Program-made: the position numbers and the translations under genes | Origin: Paraphaeosphaeria minitans | Taxonomy: Eukaryota; Ascomycota; Dothideomycetes; Pleosporales; Didymosphaeriaceae | DNA length: 64,000 bases | Assembly: GCA_015832175.1 (NCBI GenBank) | Contig: WJXW01000008.1 | Span: forward strand, 496,001-560,000 | Reading direction: 5' to 3' | Shown here: piece by piece, positions 41,056 to 53,937 of the stretch | How positions within the stretch are numbered: position 1 is the first letter of the stretch | Layout of the letters: each line of letters opens with the position of its first letter | The notes under the pieces: generated by a model | The model's database searches: none | The model's input: the letters and a program-made list of their open reading frames with translations, nothing else | What the model was told of the DNA's origin: nothing

Positions 41056-41630
41056 ATGGCCGACGCACGCGCTGTCCTGTCCGTCATCCTGCACTGCCTC
41101 GGGCTGTTTACGAGCATCATTCTCTCCGCCATCATCTTCATCCTATCACCCTTCTGCGCACTCGCCCACTTCATCCTCCTTCCCGTGATTTACCTCCTTG
41201 GGTCCATCTACGCCGCCGTATCATTTCCATTCCGACTACACCTGCTGGAACGCATTGAAGTACGTCGAATCCATTATTCTACAACACTACATCGCACAGT
41301 CCAGACAACCCATGCCAGAGCAACGCTATCGCGCTAACCCGCCAGCAGACCATGTACATCTGGGTCGGAGTTGCTGCCCTGATAGGATGCATCGCCGGCA
41401 CTGCCCTCTTCCTCGTCTTCAAGCTCCTCACATCGGCTTTCCACATCGATGGAACAGCGACTGCTTCCAGGACTAGCGGCAGGACCGTGAAGGACTTCAG
41501 AGCGACGAGGCGCGTCAAGAAAGAGCCGCACGCTGGCAGTCCATCTGGCCGGAGAATCGACAGAGTAGCAGCACTCCAGAGGCGCCGTCTATCGTCGCAA
41601 CCCATCCTGGAGGAAGAGTCTGAATTCTGA
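41056..41630 (+). CDS. Small membrane protein of unknown function
   Basis: Exons: 41056-41259 and 41346-41630, about 162 aa; the acceptor at 41349 is also possible and removes one Gln. Hydrophobic segments at about residues 8-33 (LSVILHCLGLFTSIILSAII), 35-58 and 72-95 (YIWVGVAALIGCIAGTALFL) predict two or three transmembrane helices. A basic, Ser/Arg-rich tail follows (RTSGRTVKDFRATRRVKKEP), with EEESEF at the end. I do not recognise a family. The short first helix could act as a signal anchor. Its immediate upstream region is the 23-bp minisatellite. Confidence 0.65.
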
Positions 41631-41662
41631 CCCCGAGGCCTGGATCAACTCCTGTACCTACT

Positions 41663-42959
41663 CTATTGCCCGCAAAAAACCTGATTTACAATTGCACCGC
41701 TTCTATCGGCATCTGGCACTTCTCCAGTATTAGCACTGGTTGAGTATCGTGTCTTGGCTGTCTCACGTGCCTGTGATGGCAGTTGCGGTAGAACATAACA
41801 AGCGCTGTTTGCGGATTCCGGCTGCGCTAGCATCACCAGTGGCCTGCCTTCAAATTCGGTCGACCCTATCGTTAACCAGTTTACAACCAAGACGGACCAT
41901 GTAACTGCGCAGCTTGAGTATTTGCCCCGAATCCTGGGTTAGTGGTGGAAGATGCTTACCGTCGAAGGCGCAGATGGTCAGACAAACCCAGCCCAGCTCT
42001 TGTCCGTGGAGTGGTATCAAGACCACAAGGTTGCCGACGGTCGGCAGCATGACCAATATAGATCCTGTCAGAGACTTCCAGAGAAGTCTCTCGATCGACT
42101 TGAAAGATTGGTGGTTCATCGCGTACACGTCGAGGCTGTTCGCTCGACCGTGTGACCTCTTCAGAACACGACGCACGCTGCTAGCGAATACTGCGGTGGG
42201 AGCTGTTTCGTTTGCTCGAACATTAAACCGAAGCAAAGGCCGCAGAAGGTGAACAAAGATTCCAGTCAGAAGTGTGTTGATGACCACGTCGAAGGAGAGC
42301 AACGGGATTGTAACGCGGAAGGGCAGGCCAATGCGACATCGTCCATCGATCTCTGACAGGTTCGCGATGGGCCACATGAAACCGCATATAGCAATACTCC
42401 CGAATCCGCAAGCTATTGTCGTCATCCCGCCAAGCCAGATCCAGTCCCGTGAACGTTTCATGTAGGGTGCTCGGAGTGCATGGGCGCGCTCGACGAGGAA
42501 AATGTACCTAGAGCTTGGTCAATGTTTTGCATGGTGGCGCAATGCTTCGCAAACAGTCATTGCAAACGGTAGATACTAGGGTTTCTCACATGACGGCTTT
42601 GCAGCTCACATAAAAAGCGAGACAGATGATGATGGCCGCATGACAGACAGTTGAAGTTGATAAACCGAGACCACTCTCAACGATGGTTGCAGACGAGACA
42701 AAAGATATGGCGAGGCATCCGAGGATGACCACCAGAATGCGTGTGAGATTAAGGCTCCTGATGTGCTGGTGTTCGATTTGGTTGACGCGATATCCTGTTT
42801 GTAGTCAGGTCATATTGGTAGGTAGGTACGCAGGTAGCGCCTACCCAAGACTCCGGTTAGCAGTGCAACGCACATCAAACCGCCGGATAGGAACAACGTT
42901 CGCGACGTGGGTGATTCACCCATGGTGGTATTTCGATGTGGATCATCACTGGTATTCAT
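41663..42959 (-). CDS. Seven-helix-type integral membrane protein, unknown role
   Basis: Exons: 42959-42845, 42794-42590, 42507-41960 and 41904-41663; 1110 nt, 369 aa. Splicing joins TGVLG|YRVNQIEHQHIRS, SCKAVM|YIFLVERAHALRAP and CAFD|VTWSVLVVNWLT. About seven hydrophobic segments can be seen, for example LFLSGGLMCVALLTGVL, ILVVILGCLAISFVSS, AAIIICLAFYVSCKAV, LGGMTTIACGFGSIAICGF and LLSFDVVINTLLTGIF. The arrangement resembles a family of fungal 7TM proteins of unknown function; the YIFLVERAH-RAP block after helix 3 is typical. The cytosolic tail is Ser/Gln-rich. A GPCR-like role is conceivable but not shown. Confidence 0.78.
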
Positions 42960-43161
42960 TGTAGTGCCGCGGTCGGTGATCGGGATGGTGCGCGTGACTG
43001 GCATTTGTAACAGGTTTGCGGCTGCCGTGGACGCCAGTATAGCCCAAGACGCTGTTACCGCATGCAGAGTATGACGAGGGCAGCTACTCTGGAACATTTG
43101 AAGTCGGAGGGCCTTCAAGCGCTATGTGACAAGAGCATGTCGAGTGGCGTTCGAAGTAGTC

Positions 43162-43201
<40 letters not shown>

Positions 43202-45697
43202 AGTGCAAAGCGCTCTAGGATGATGTCAAAATGGAATTCCAGGAAGGAGCGACGCATACCAAGATCCATTTGAAAGACGACCCGAGATCCAGGTTACTGG
43301 CTGACTATTCGGCGATCAAATTGAGATCGAGTCAACATACCATTAGGTTGTGCGCTCGGAACAGGAAAAGATAGGCACTACGCTCATCCAGAACTGACCT
43401 TCAGGGAGTGACATGTTGAAAAGCAACGTGCGGGTAACAGTGACCAGAGCAGACAGTGGTCACTGACTTCATGGAGGCGTAGCCAGAGCGAAGGTTCCGA
43501 CATCGTGGCGTCAGACCCGAACGCCACAAGCAGAATAGTCGAATGTAAAGCGGGCTCTCCGAACTACAAGTGAACGCACCCAGCTCGGCGCCAGTGTCAA
43601 AGGCGAGTCCGAGGTTGTTGTGACGTGTCGTATGCAAGGCCGCTGCCTAATCTGCAGTGACCGACAACTCTTGATGCTCAACTGGCTCTAGTAGGCCTGA
43701 GTGAACTTGAAGGATCGAACGCACATAATTCATGCCTTAGACAGTGTATCCGAGAGCAACTTGATCCATACCTTGATTCCCCTTCTCTAGCCCGGAATAT
43801 TCTCTCGTGCATCTAAGCATAGTTACTTTGCTCCATTCGAAAAGGTGGCCTATAAAGAGTAGGCGCAATTGGATTTCCCTCACCTTTCCGACGGCGATCT
43901 AGCTACCTTGCCCTCTACATCCCTGGACGCCAACTTGCCTTACAATGGACTTCCAGCTCTTCGCGTCTTGTTCTCATGTGGAGTTGATGTTGTCGGGTTT
44001 ATAGAGCCACAACAACACATCAGCGTGCGAACATACAGGCCGGCGTTGAACAATGCGCACGAAGATTCGCAATGACAGTAAAGAGACTAAATCTCAAAAA
44101 GCACAGAAATTCAAACCTGGGTTGGCTTCACAGTAAATTCCTGAACTCGCCAATCTTAAAATCCAGATCAACTGTTCGATAAACATGAACAAAGGCAAAC
44201 TGGCGTCCGACCTACCATGTTTTACGGTACCCGCTTCTTTACCACAAACGCGGATGCGGTCTGTGTCCTGGATGCATGCGGCTCGAGAAGAGAGATCTCG
44301 TCGGCCAGCCTTGACACGAAGGTTTGGACATGAAGATTTGAACATGAAGGCTCGGACCCCAAAGCAGGAGTCTGACCCTCACGAGGTGCAAGACACGGTG
44401 ATGCGGCTGGCCTTGACCGATAATGGACAAGACAGCCTATTCATCCTAAGCAGCTGATACCAAGCTTCGACGAGGCTTAAAGCGTCGTTTGAATCGGTCA
44501 TCTGAGCGTTCCTCTCAGACATGCGATCATCTCGATCCGTTCCAACGTAATCTCAGATGGATATCAGAATTAGCCGATTTCGTCCCAGAGACTAGCGTTA
44601 CGTATACGCGGCCGAATATGCTCGAGTACGTGCAGTATTGGTCGACTTGATTGAGCTTGGTCTAATTAGCTATAGGCTTCGGCACCTTCGGTATGATGCT
44701 CTGGCAGATTCACTGCGATGCTTCTGCAATGCGGGAACCATCTACGCCCGTTACTGGGCATGCTTGCGAGCCGACGCACGTCGCCGTCCGCATACAATGA
44801 CAAGGTGAAATGAGTCCCGGCATGACGTTGGGCGATGTCAGATATCGTCTCTCCTGTCCTATGCAGCGAATTTGTATGAAGTACGAAGCCTGAGCTGACC
44901 AGACCAGACCAATCAGACTCCGGCGGTGAGAGTACCAGGGCCTGCTTGCTATTCGCGAGACTTGTTGAGTAGTTTTGTTGTGCGGGCGGGTGGCCATGAC
45001 GGCGGCGGTAGGAACGACAGACCGCGGCAAGCGCAAACAGCTGGCGCACTTCATGACGCCAGTAATAGCAAGTCAGCAGCAAGTGTCGAACGACGGCGGT
45101 GGTCTTGCTGAGCAGAGAACGGGAGGCCAAGCGACATGCAGGCCGTCGTCATAACGGCGATTGGCACGGCACAGCCTGCTCAGCTCACATTAGACGCCCA
45201 AGATAGAGGGGCTTGCGAGGCGACGAAGCACAACGGCTTGGTGTTTGCGGTTGCTCACGGCTGGGGTCAAAGGCCGGGAATTGGACGCGCAAGCGTGGTG
45301 TGTAGCGCAGTCACCGTCAGTGTCAGAAGAAAAGGCGAGCGGATGGAGAGGGCGAAGTCGCTAGGATTCACCTACGACGCGGACTGTGGACTGGACTGGG
45401 CGCGGCTTGGGCTTGGCCGCCTCGGCTGCGCCATAGCGCCTAATTTCCCTCCTGCAAGTGCCTTCTGCTTAGCCCTGTGCACAGCCAACGCAAGCTCTCC
45501 CCAACGCCGTCCGCTCTCTACCTATCTTTTCTTCTTCTTCGCGCCGCCTGCCCGCTCGCCGACGCACCGCCGTTCTAATACATTTCATGTCGCAGTGACC
45601 CGACATCTGCCCATTGCTACATCTCCTCGCGACGCCCTGAACCCCGACCACGGCCAATCCGCCTCCCACCCCCCGCGAAAAGGAGGCCCCAGTCACG
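42960..45697. other. Gene-poor interval, 2.7 kb
   Basis: Divergent interval between the 7TM gene and the mannosyltransferase. Besides the AG microsatellite (separate entry), I see only short, conflicting open frames, such as a minus-strand frame at 45130-44666 without an ATG. Its right end holds the promoter of the mannosyltransferase with a CT-rich leader (45523-45545). Confidence 0.4.
43165..43200. repeat. (AG)18 microsatellite
   Basis: Perfect AG dinucleotide run of 36 bases, about 200 bp upstream of the 7TM gene's start codon. Confidence 0.98.
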
Positions 45698-46840
45698 ATG
45701 CGCAGAGGCATTCTCATATTCCTGCTGACCACCATCGTGGTGCTCGGCCTTGCAGTACACCAGGTCTGGACCCTCCTGGAGCTGCTTGTCATCGACGGCC
45801 GGGAAGATGCGATTCTGCGCGCCGAACTGCCTGCGCCCAACTCTGGCGCCATCAGCGAACGGCCGCAACTGATTCCAAAGATCATTCACCAGACATACAT
45901 CAATGAGAGCATACCCGAGCACTGGAAGGGCCCGCAGCAGAGCTGCATTGCCATGCACCCCGACTACGAGTACAAGGTACGCGCCGTCGCTGCTCAACAC
46001 GGAGGAGAAACATGGGCTAACAGGGACGCAGCTGTGGACGGACAAGAAGTCGCGCGAGTTCATTGCTGCCGAGTACGTATCGAGTGCGCGTACTGCGGGC
46101 TTGTGCAGCGACTGACCCCAGCAGGTACCCATGGTTTCTCGAAACGTTTGACGGCTACCCGTACCCGATCCAGCGCGCCGACGCGATAAGATACTTTGTG
46201 CTGCATCATTTTGGAGGCATCTACATTGACTTGGACGACGTACGTGCCCGTGAATCTCCATCAGAACTCTGCTAACAGCATCCAGGGGTGCAACCGCAGC
46301 CTCGACCCGCTCCTCGCCTACCCCGCCTGGGTTCGCAAGACGACCCCCACCGGTATCTCCAACGATGCCATGGGTTCCGTGCCTCGTCACAAATTCTTCC
46401 TCAACGCCATCGACCGTCTGCCTGACTACAACCGCCGGTGGTCGTTGCCGTACATCACTGTCATGGCCTCGACCGGTCCTTTGTACCTTAGCGTCATTTG
46501 GCGCCACTACATGAAGGGCCAACCAGAGGACGCGGACCGCGTGCGCATCCTTTTCCCCGCAGAGTACAACAACCACGGCTGGAGCTTCTTCACTCACCAC
46601 CTGGGCAACAGCTGGCACAACAACGATGTCAAGGTCATCTTCTGGATGGCCTCACACTGGGTCATCATCACCTTCATCGGCTTCACTCTGGGTCTAGCCG
46701 TGCTCTGGTGCCTCTACTCGACTTTTGTAGTAGCCCACCAGACGAACACACACAAGGGCAAGTTTTCATACTCGCGGATACCCTTCTACCGCCGGATAAG
46801 CAGCAAAGACATCGAACTGAACGATCGACACCAAGTCTAG
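45698..46840 (+). CDS. SUR1: Inositolphosphoceramide mannosyltransferase (GT32)
   Basis: Catalytic subunit that adds mannose to inositolphosphoceramide (MIPC synthesis) in the Golgi. Exons: 45698-45976, 46032-46072, 46125-46239 and 46286-46840; 990 nt, 329 aa. An N-terminal signal-anchor helix (GILIFLLTTIVVLGLAVHQV) is followed by IPKIIHQTYI, then, across junctions, DYEYK|LWTDKKSREFIAAE|YPWFLETFDGYPYPIQRADA. The DxD motif is YIDLDD|G (residues 140-145), which binds metal and GDP-mannose. Later blocks are STGPLYLS and the HHLGNSWH site, then a second membrane helix (WVIITFIGFTLGLAVLW) and a short cytosolic tail. The pattern matches yeast Sur1/Csh1, about 380 aa. Exon 2 is only 41 nt. Confidence 0.92.
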
Positions 46841-48343
46841 CAACCTCACTTTCCGCGCGGACCTTTCTCCCGATCTCGTTTAATGACCACATTCTTGTAA
46901 TCCCACATTTCTCTATTTTCCGGCGCTGCTGTTGTGCATTCGCTAGCATTTCTACCTCCCCGACGCCTCGAGGAGTCTTCGATTTTCCATTCAGAGCTGT
47001 ATACACTAGAAGATGCGGCTTGGTGTCGGCAGGCAGCTTGGGTGCCGCCATTTTTATCGTCTTTAATTGCTCAACATTTGGGAAGGGCTGGAGTCTCGAA
47101 TACGCACATAGAGCACGGCCATTGTTATAACACGGGCGCCAGATACCCGAGGGAACGACACAGCAGAAAGAGGAGGACATCACGACCTGTCTGGGCTTCT
47201 CTCAGACGCCACGAGAGCAACTGTCGTTACAGAGCCCGTGCGCCAACACCTAGCATAGTAACGTCCATTGTTGACGAACTGATCAATTATTCGGTCAGCC
47301 ATCTGAACCATTCACTTCCACCCTGCGAGTGCGACCGTCCGTGCCATTTGTTTGTTTACATGTTCTTTGCCCCAGATTAAATCTCGTCTGTCGTTCCGAA
47401 GCACGGTTCCGAGCTGTGGTACCTGGCGGCCCCGCTTCTTTGCCAGGAGCTTCCTGTTAGAGTATCAAGAGCGGAATGATGGGAGGATAGGGCACGTGCT
47501 TGTCCTACCTCGCCTTGTTATGGAATCATGGATGTCATCGAATTTGAGATCCTTGCTGCGTTGTGGAGATGATGATCATCTGCAGTTTGGAAGCACAAGC
47601 CGATTAGGTAAATGAGCGACTCGTACATGTTTTTACATGGGCCGCTGTTTATAATACAACTCACCCATCAATCCATTGGTTTTCGTGGGTTGTCGAAGAG
47701 TTGATTGGTACACTCTAGAAGCGACGTCTTATCGATACGAAGGCGCTCGTACTCGTATTAAGCTTGCGATTGACCTTCGAAAAATGATTCTTTCTATAAG
47801 ACATCTGAGATGATAAATATTACCCGATTAAATCGCCCATGTCCAAGAAGGAAGACCATGATCACAATTAAGCGTGCCACAAACTCCCCTGTGCGGTTAA
47901 ACACATCGTCAAACGCATCGTCTGGACTATTAGTCATCACCTTCACCTTCACCTTCACGAGCTAAATCCACAACAGCCTCGAGCTGCAAGCCACTACTGG
48001 GCGACCAAATATAAGTGCAAAGGGTATGCCAGATGGCCCACTTGTAGCAGAAGAGACCGATGTGATCATGGCGCCTTTGATTTCGAGGACTCATGGAAGG
48101 GAATTTGACCATTGCCTTATGGCCATGGGCCCGGCCACCTTTCCACCTGGCCCAGAGCTGTACATACAGGCCTCGTACAGCATGTTGTCGACATCGATAC
48201 CATGAGCGGACAATTGGGGTTTGGGTCTCACATACGTGACAAGTATGCGTGAAGGAGGTGCGACGAAGGCTGAATTGGGTATCATATTGGTGGAATTTGG
48301 CGAAACAGGTGACGAACAGTGGCCGTGGAGCCATGCTAGAAGA
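46841..48343. other. Intergenic, 1.5 kb
   Basis: Convergent interval between the mannosyltransferase and KAE1 genes. Some open frames exist but have no domain or plausible start. No RNA or repeat was recognised. Confidence 0.4.
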
Positions 48344-49399
48344 TTACTCCCTCCACCCCACGTACACCTCATCCGTCCTGAACCGCTGCGTGCATGTACT
48401 GTCTTTCAGCTCGGTCGTGACGCCTGTCTGGAACTCCAGCAGCCCTGCATGTGCGATCATGATGCCGTTGTCGATGCAGAAGCGCTCGTCGGTCGCAAAA
48501 ACACTGCCTCCTCTATCTCTCGCCATCATGCCCATCATCTGCTGCAGCCGCTCATTGGAACCCACGCCCCCAACCACAAGCACCTGCTTGCTCCCCACAT
48601 GCGCCATCGCGCGCTCCGTGATCTCCACCAACATCGCATAAATCGTCTCTTGCAACGAGAAGCACAAATCTTCCTTGGTGACCAACTCTCCCTCCTCCGT
48701 CTTCAACCTCTTCTCATCCGGCAGACTCTCGTCCAGCCCCTTCGCCAACACATCCGCGGCCGCCAATATCCCCGAGAAACTCGCATCCATGCCCTTGACC
48801 GCATACGGCAGCTCTATAAAGTTCTTCCCCTTCTTCGCCAGCTGCTCGACGTTGTACCCAGGAAACGGATCATTCGGGATCATCAGCGTCCTCGCAAACC
48901 GATCAATGCAATTCCCAATCGCAATATCCAGCGTCTCGCCAAAAATCCGGTACCGATTCGCCGAATATGCAATCACCTGCGTGTTACCCCCAGACACGTA
49001 TAGCACGACGGGGTTCTCCGCGCCCGTGATGCTGCGCCCCATCTCGATGTGGCCGACGCAGTGGTTCACGCCGACCAGCGGCTTGTTCCAGAGCAGCGCG
49101 CAGGTGCGGGCTGCCAGCGCGACGCTCTGCAGGGGTGCGCCCATGCCCGGCCCTTTCGTGTAGCATATGCAGTCGAGGTCCGAGATGGTGATTTTGGCCT
49201 GACGGATGGCTTGTTTGATGAGGCGGACGACCCAGGCGCGGTGGTGCAGCGCGGTGTCTTTGGGGAGGAAGCCCTCACCTGGCGGCGAGTTGTAGGTGTG
49301 GCGGAGGTTGGCGAGGATGACGGGGGGTTTGGTGGGCGTGTGGGATATTATTCCTATGCCGATTTTGTTGGCGGAGCCTTCGAGGCCGAGGGCTATCAT
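48344..49399 (-). CDS. KAE1: KEOPS tRNA N6-threonylcarbamoyltransferase KAE1
   Basis: Catalytic subunit of the KEOPS/EKC complex, which transfers threonylcarbamoyl to A37 of ANN-reading tRNAs (t6A). Single exon, 351 aa, close to the usual length. The ASKHA fold is evident: [29 protein letters not shown] and [10 protein letters not shown]. The metal ligands H113 and H117 are in [11 protein letters not shown], followed by [18 protein letters not shown] and [12 protein letters not shown]. There is no mitochondrial leader, so this is the cytosolic/nuclear enzyme rather than the Qri7 type. It is divergent from RKM4. Confidence 0.96.
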   Translation of the reverse strand: MIALGLEGSANKIGIGIISHTPTKPPVILANLRHTYNSPPGEGFLPKDTALHHRAWVVRLIKQAIRQAKITISDLDCICYTKGPGMGAPLQSVALAARTCALLWNKPLVGVNHCVGHIEMGRSITGAENPVVLYVSGGNTQVIAYSANRYRIFGETLDIAIGNCIDRFARTLMIPNDPFPGYNVEQLAKKGKNFIELPYAVKGMDASFSGILAAADVLAKGLDESLPDEKRLKTEEGELVTKEDLCFSLQETIYAMLVEITERAMAHVGSKQVLVVGGVGSNERLQQMMGMMARDRGGSVFATDERFCIDNGIMIAHAGLLEFQTGVTTELKDSTCTQRFRTDEVYVGWRE

Positions 49400-50056
49400 T
49401 GTGGGGGTAGGTGGGTGTGCGCAAGCGGGCAGGATTGTAATGGGTGTATTGATCTAGAATGGAGGTACACGGATTGAATATCGTCGGATTGTTGTATGTG
49501 GCTGCAGCTGTAAGAAGCTTGGTGGTCGTGGAGTGAATGAGGGGTCATTGGTGGAGGAGCTTGAGATGTTATCGATAAACCTTTCACAGGGCCGATGACG
49601 AATAAGAAGCGAGCATTACTGCTGATCAGTGTCTTGAAGACAATGGACTTGGTTAAAATTACTCATGCAGAGATGTGATATAGCACATGAACGATGATCC
49701 ACAGCATAACTTTTTATAGCAAAACCGGATACTATGGATCTTCTTGCAGGCAGAAGAGGTGGGTGGGAAGCAAGGTACTTCTGTGATCGTGAAGACCCAC
49801 GCCACAGTCAGCCACTATCAACTTCGAATTGTTGAACGAGAGGAATTTGATCTTGCATCTTCAATATATCTACGAAGCCGTGTGCCTTTACCGAAGTTTC
49901 CACACTGCACTGAAATTGTGGCTGGTCATCGGGGCTCTCGCGGTGCCGCTACGCGCACGGCCAATCAATGCCCGTCAGAACCCGCCTCGGTTGGCCGACT
50001 GACCGCAATATTCAGTCGCATCCACCACTCCACTCTCACACACCGCTCGCAGAACC
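49400..50056. promoter_or_regulatory. Shared divergent promoter, KAE1 / RKM4
   Basis: 657 bp between divergent start codons, both of translation-related genes. No specific site is claimed. Confidence 0.35.
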
Positions 50057-51591
50057 ATGGACTCGTTCAATGAGGCCAGCCACGTCTTCTTGGACTGGCT
50101 CAAGCGCTCTGGCGCAGAAATCAGCCCCAAGATCGAGCTGAAAGATTTGCGGAACCACCAAGCTGGCCGTGGCGTCGGTGAGTTCTAATGGACAGTCCCC
50201 GAAGACGTTCTCATCCACGACACACACCCTCCGTCCCTCTACCCTACAAATCTATTAATATGCATACGCAGTACAGCTAATTCATCCCAGTTGCGACGCA
50301 AAATATCACCGAAGATGAAGTCCTCTTCCGCATCCCTCGCTCCGCCATCCTCTCCGTCGAGAACTCAATCCTCTCAAACGAGATCCCCAAAGCCACCTTC
50401 GACGCCCTCGGCCCCTGGCTCTCCCTCATCCTCGCCATGCTCTACGAGCACTTCAACAGCGACGCCTCCAACTGGGCTCCCTACTTCTGCGTCCTCCCGG
50501 ACGAGTTTAACACTCTGATGTTCTGGTCCGAAGACGAGCTCGTGCAGCTGCAGGCTTCCGCCGTGTTGCACAAGATCGGACGCCAGAGCGCGAACGAGAA
50601 CTTCAAGAACGAGCTTATCCCGGTTATTAAAGAGTTTGCTCAGTTGATCTTCGCGGGGGACGAGAGGGCGCAAGAGCGTGCGACTGAAATGGAGAGCGAG
50701 GCGGGGATGCTGCTCATGCACAAGATGGGCAGTCTTATCATGGCGTACGCCTTCGATGTTGAGCCGGCGCAGTCACAGAAAGACGTTGACGAGGAGGGCT
50801 ATGCTAGCGAGGACGAGGATGAGGCCCTACCGAAGGGCATGGTGCCCTTGGCGGACATGCTCAACGCAGACGCAGATAGAAACAATGCGCGCCTGTTCTA
50901 CGAAGAAGAGTCACTCTCGATGAAGGCTCTCAAGCCCATCCAGGCCGGAGAGGAAATCTTCAACGACTACGGACCCCTGCCGAGATCCGACTTGCTTCGC
51001 CGCTACGGATACATCACGGACAAGTACGCCCAGTACGACGTCGTCGAGATCTCGTTCGAATTGGTCGCGCAGACTGCATCCGCCGCTAACGTCTACTCTG
51101 AGGCCCGGCTCAAGTACCTGGATGAGCAGGACCTCATCGAGACCGGTTATGACGTCTGCACAAGCGAACCATTCACGATCCAAGAGAGCGTGTCTCCCGA
51201 ACTTGTCGTCGTGATAGAGACCCTCTTGCTGGACAATGACGAATTCGAGCGCCTCAAACGCAAAGGAAAATTACCGAAGCCCGAGAGGATCACCGCCAAG
51301 GGTACAGAGTTCTTGCACAGACTGGTTCAGGTCAGGCTGCAGCAATACGCTACGACTCTGGGCGAGGATATGAGCGCGACCAACGGCGCACCGCTTACGG
51401 GCGAAGCTACGTCGAAAGAGCGTCGATATGCTATCGCGAAGCAAGTCCGTATTGGCGAGAAAATACTCCTCAAGCAGGCCGAAGAGGCCTTGGAGCAGAT
51501 GGGAAGAGACATGGCCACGACGAACGGCTCTGCCAAGAGGCCTGCGGAAGATGAAGAAGCTGGTCAAGGCAAGAAGCAACGCGCAAGATGA
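50057..51591 (+). CDS. RKM4: SET-domain ribosomal lysine methyltransferase RKM4-like
   Basis: Predicted to methylate a lysine on a large-subunit ribosomal protein. Exons: 50057-50177 and 50291-51591; 1422 nt, 473 aa. The SET region is split in the usual way for this class: GRGV|VATQNITEDEVLFRIP at the start; a long helical insert; then PLADMLNADADRNNARL (about residues 226-242) and EEIFNDYGPLPRSDLLRRYGY (about 261-281), which provide the SAM and catalytic pocket including the Tyr of NDYG. A Rubisco-LSMT-type C-terminal domain follows (from about residue 295). The end is a bipartite NLS, KRPAEDEEAGQGKKQRAR. Rkm2-type members are alternatives; the assignment to Rkm4 is by overall likeness. Confidence 0.85.
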
Positions 51592-51997
51592 ATGAATTTG
51601 GAGAGAGCGCGGTCGTGGGCTTCGTCCCACGATGGTCATCACTCCTACCTATTGACAATTATATTTGGACGGTAAGTTTTATTTTCACTTCCCCAGCGCC
51701 CATTCTTTCTCTGCCTACATCTTTCCTACAATACATATTCAATATCTCACAGCTGCTAATCCATCCTCTGAGCAGTTCATCACACCATCCTGGCGCCTTG
51801 CGATCAGTATAGTGTACATAGTGGTGCGGTATGCTGAAGGCACCTTCCAGCGACCCTGCAATGAAAAGAGCTGGGAACATTCTCTGTTCGAAGAAAACAA
51901 AAACGCAAATGGGTATAAAATCGTTTCCTGCAAGCAACATCTCGTCTCATCATGAAAAAGACAAGTCACAAGGGGATAAAGAGAATGGTGCAAAGTC
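51592..51997. terminator. Convergent 3' region, RKM4 / EPL1
   Basis: 406 bp between two stop codons facing each other. It must hold both polyadenylation regions. No other feature was seen. Confidence 0.3.
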
Positions 51998-53937
51998 TCA
52001 GTGTCCAGCGCTGGGTGGAGCCAAATGGCCGGATGAGGATCTTTGGTGGTTCTCGATCGCTCTCCGATTCTGGACCGCCGCGGCGGCGGCAGCAGCAGCA
52101 GCAGCCTGGTGTTGAGCATGTTGCTTCTCGCCTTGCCGCTCGATCATGATTCTGTACCGGATGTGCAAGTTGTCCGTCCAGTCGACAGGATAGATCTGTT
52201 CGTCTTCGCTACTATCGCCGGCGAACTTCCACCGATCGGCCGCCCGCTCATCAATGGATTCATTATCGAGCTTGGTACGTTTTAAGCCACGGCGATCTAT
52301 CATCATGCGACCACCACGACCTGTGCGCCGGCGGTACCGCGACTGGTCCTGATACGGAACATCGTCTGGGGGAGTGCCAAACCGTATCCGGGCACTTCTG
52401 CGCGGCTCGGTTTGCCTCACTTGTTGGATGGCCATTGCATCGCCGGATTCTTCAGACGACACCGATGCCGGCGGCGTCGGCAGCTGCGAGTCTGTGAAGA
52501 CGCGACGGAAGTCTGACTTTGCTGCAGGCTGCTCCAAGGGTGGAGTGATGGGGCGCCATGTCGCATCTACCCATCCGACATTCCACTTCTGGTGCTTCAT
52601 GAGGTTCTCTTCGATGAAGCCATCGATAATCTCGGACTTCTTCGCAAGCTGATCGTCAAGATAGACAAGATCGGAATCGACAAGACGACCATCAGGACGA
52701 GTGACTAGAGGCTTGGGGCCCATTCCAGGGATACCTCTCTGAAGAGCTTGAGTATCGACTCTTGGCTTGGGCTTGGGGGCAGGCTGCGATTGAGTTAGCG
52801 ACGCGGCATTGGAAGCATCGAACGGATCGCGAACCTTCTGGTTGATGAGGAGCTCTTCGTCATCACCTTTGATGCTGAGTCTCCTCTTGGTCTCCTTGAC
52901 CTCACCCCGTTGTTCGAAGATCAACTTGTCCAGGGCCAGCTGCTCCCGGATCATGACTTCGCGGCGCTTCACTTGTGCCATGATGAAACGAGCTTCCTCG
53001 AGCTCCTTCCTCAGCTTCTTCAGCTTCTCGGTCACCTGGGCATCGCGACCGCGTGTCTTCCTCTGCATGCGCACCTCGCGGCGGCGGAAGCAGACATACG
53101 GATCAGAATCATCGGTGTCGAGATTCTTTTCAAATTTCAGCGTTGGCATTAGTGGTCTATTCAGTCTTCGCTCGCGCTCGGCTTTCCAGTGCAAGTAGAC
53201 ATCTTTGGCAAACCTTCGAGCATGCTCCGGAATTCTCTCGTCGAACAGCGCCTCAAGCTCGTCATATGCAAGGACGGGGGTGTTATCCACGTCAGCATAG
53301 GGCTGCTTCTCTGCGGTGGCTTCCTCGAAGAAGTTGATGACCTGCTCGATATCGTCCTCGGAGCACTGTACACCTTTGTTCTTCTTCTGGTTGTACGACT
53401 TGAGCCAGGCGGCATCTTCGCTGGTCATGCAATACGGACATCCTACGGTGTCTTCCACGGTAGACGAAAAGCGAATGTAGGTCGAGGGTTGCGTGAACTG
53501 TCTAGGGTAAAGGTCCTCGTACTGCAGCTTACTTGCGACAGCGTCAGGTGTAGGGATGAACAGCTGGGCAATCTTGCCTCCACTTTGGGATGCTGCCTGA
53601 GCGGCAGATATCACAGCTTGCAGATGGTGCTCCTGTGCATTATTAGCAAACCCTCCAGCAACAAGAGACCACGGATACAGAGCAGCCGTGCGAGCAAGTC
53701 ACGGGCGTGTGCATGGTGCATCGCAATGCCAGCTGATATGGAAGTGGTGACAGAACAGGACTAGCGTAAACTTACGATTTCCTCTCCTTTTTCCACGCCC
53801 GTCTCGACCTTGGGAATGTGGCGGGTCGCGTCATCGTCGCCGAGCTGCTCAACCTCGTGCTCGCGTAGGATAGGTAAGTTCTGCTTAGTGGATAGCTTGC
53901 GCTGGCGAAAGCGCTGGCCGGTGACCCTCTGCGTCAT
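51998..53937 (-). CDS. EPL1: Enhancer-of-polycomb-like protein EPL1 (NuA4)
   Basis: Scaffold of the NuA4 histone acetyltransferase (piccolo module with Esa1 and Yng2). Exons: 53937-53776 and 53632-51998; 1797 nt, 598 aa. The EPcA/EPL1 N-terminal domain reads MTQRVTGQRFRQRKLSTKQN, then IPKVETGVEKGEEI|EHHLQAVISA, then IPTPDAV, YPRQFTQPSTYIRFS and DEAW-like DAAWLKSYNQKK. The basic RPLMPTLKFEKNLDTDD and DPYVCFRRREVR blocks that follow are the hallmark of the family. The C-terminal part is Arg/Gln-rich with an alanine run (10 Ala, about 52078-52110). The length is within the fungal range (about 550-830). The gene is intact. Confidence 0.93.

Noticed and set aside
44666..45130. Minus-strand frame of 154 codons
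   Set aside because: It starts at a TTG, has no domain, and no upstream exon could be found.
45617..46618. 333-codon minus-strand frame
   Set aside because: Antisense to the IPC mannosyltransferase, which has a DxD motif and consistent introns.
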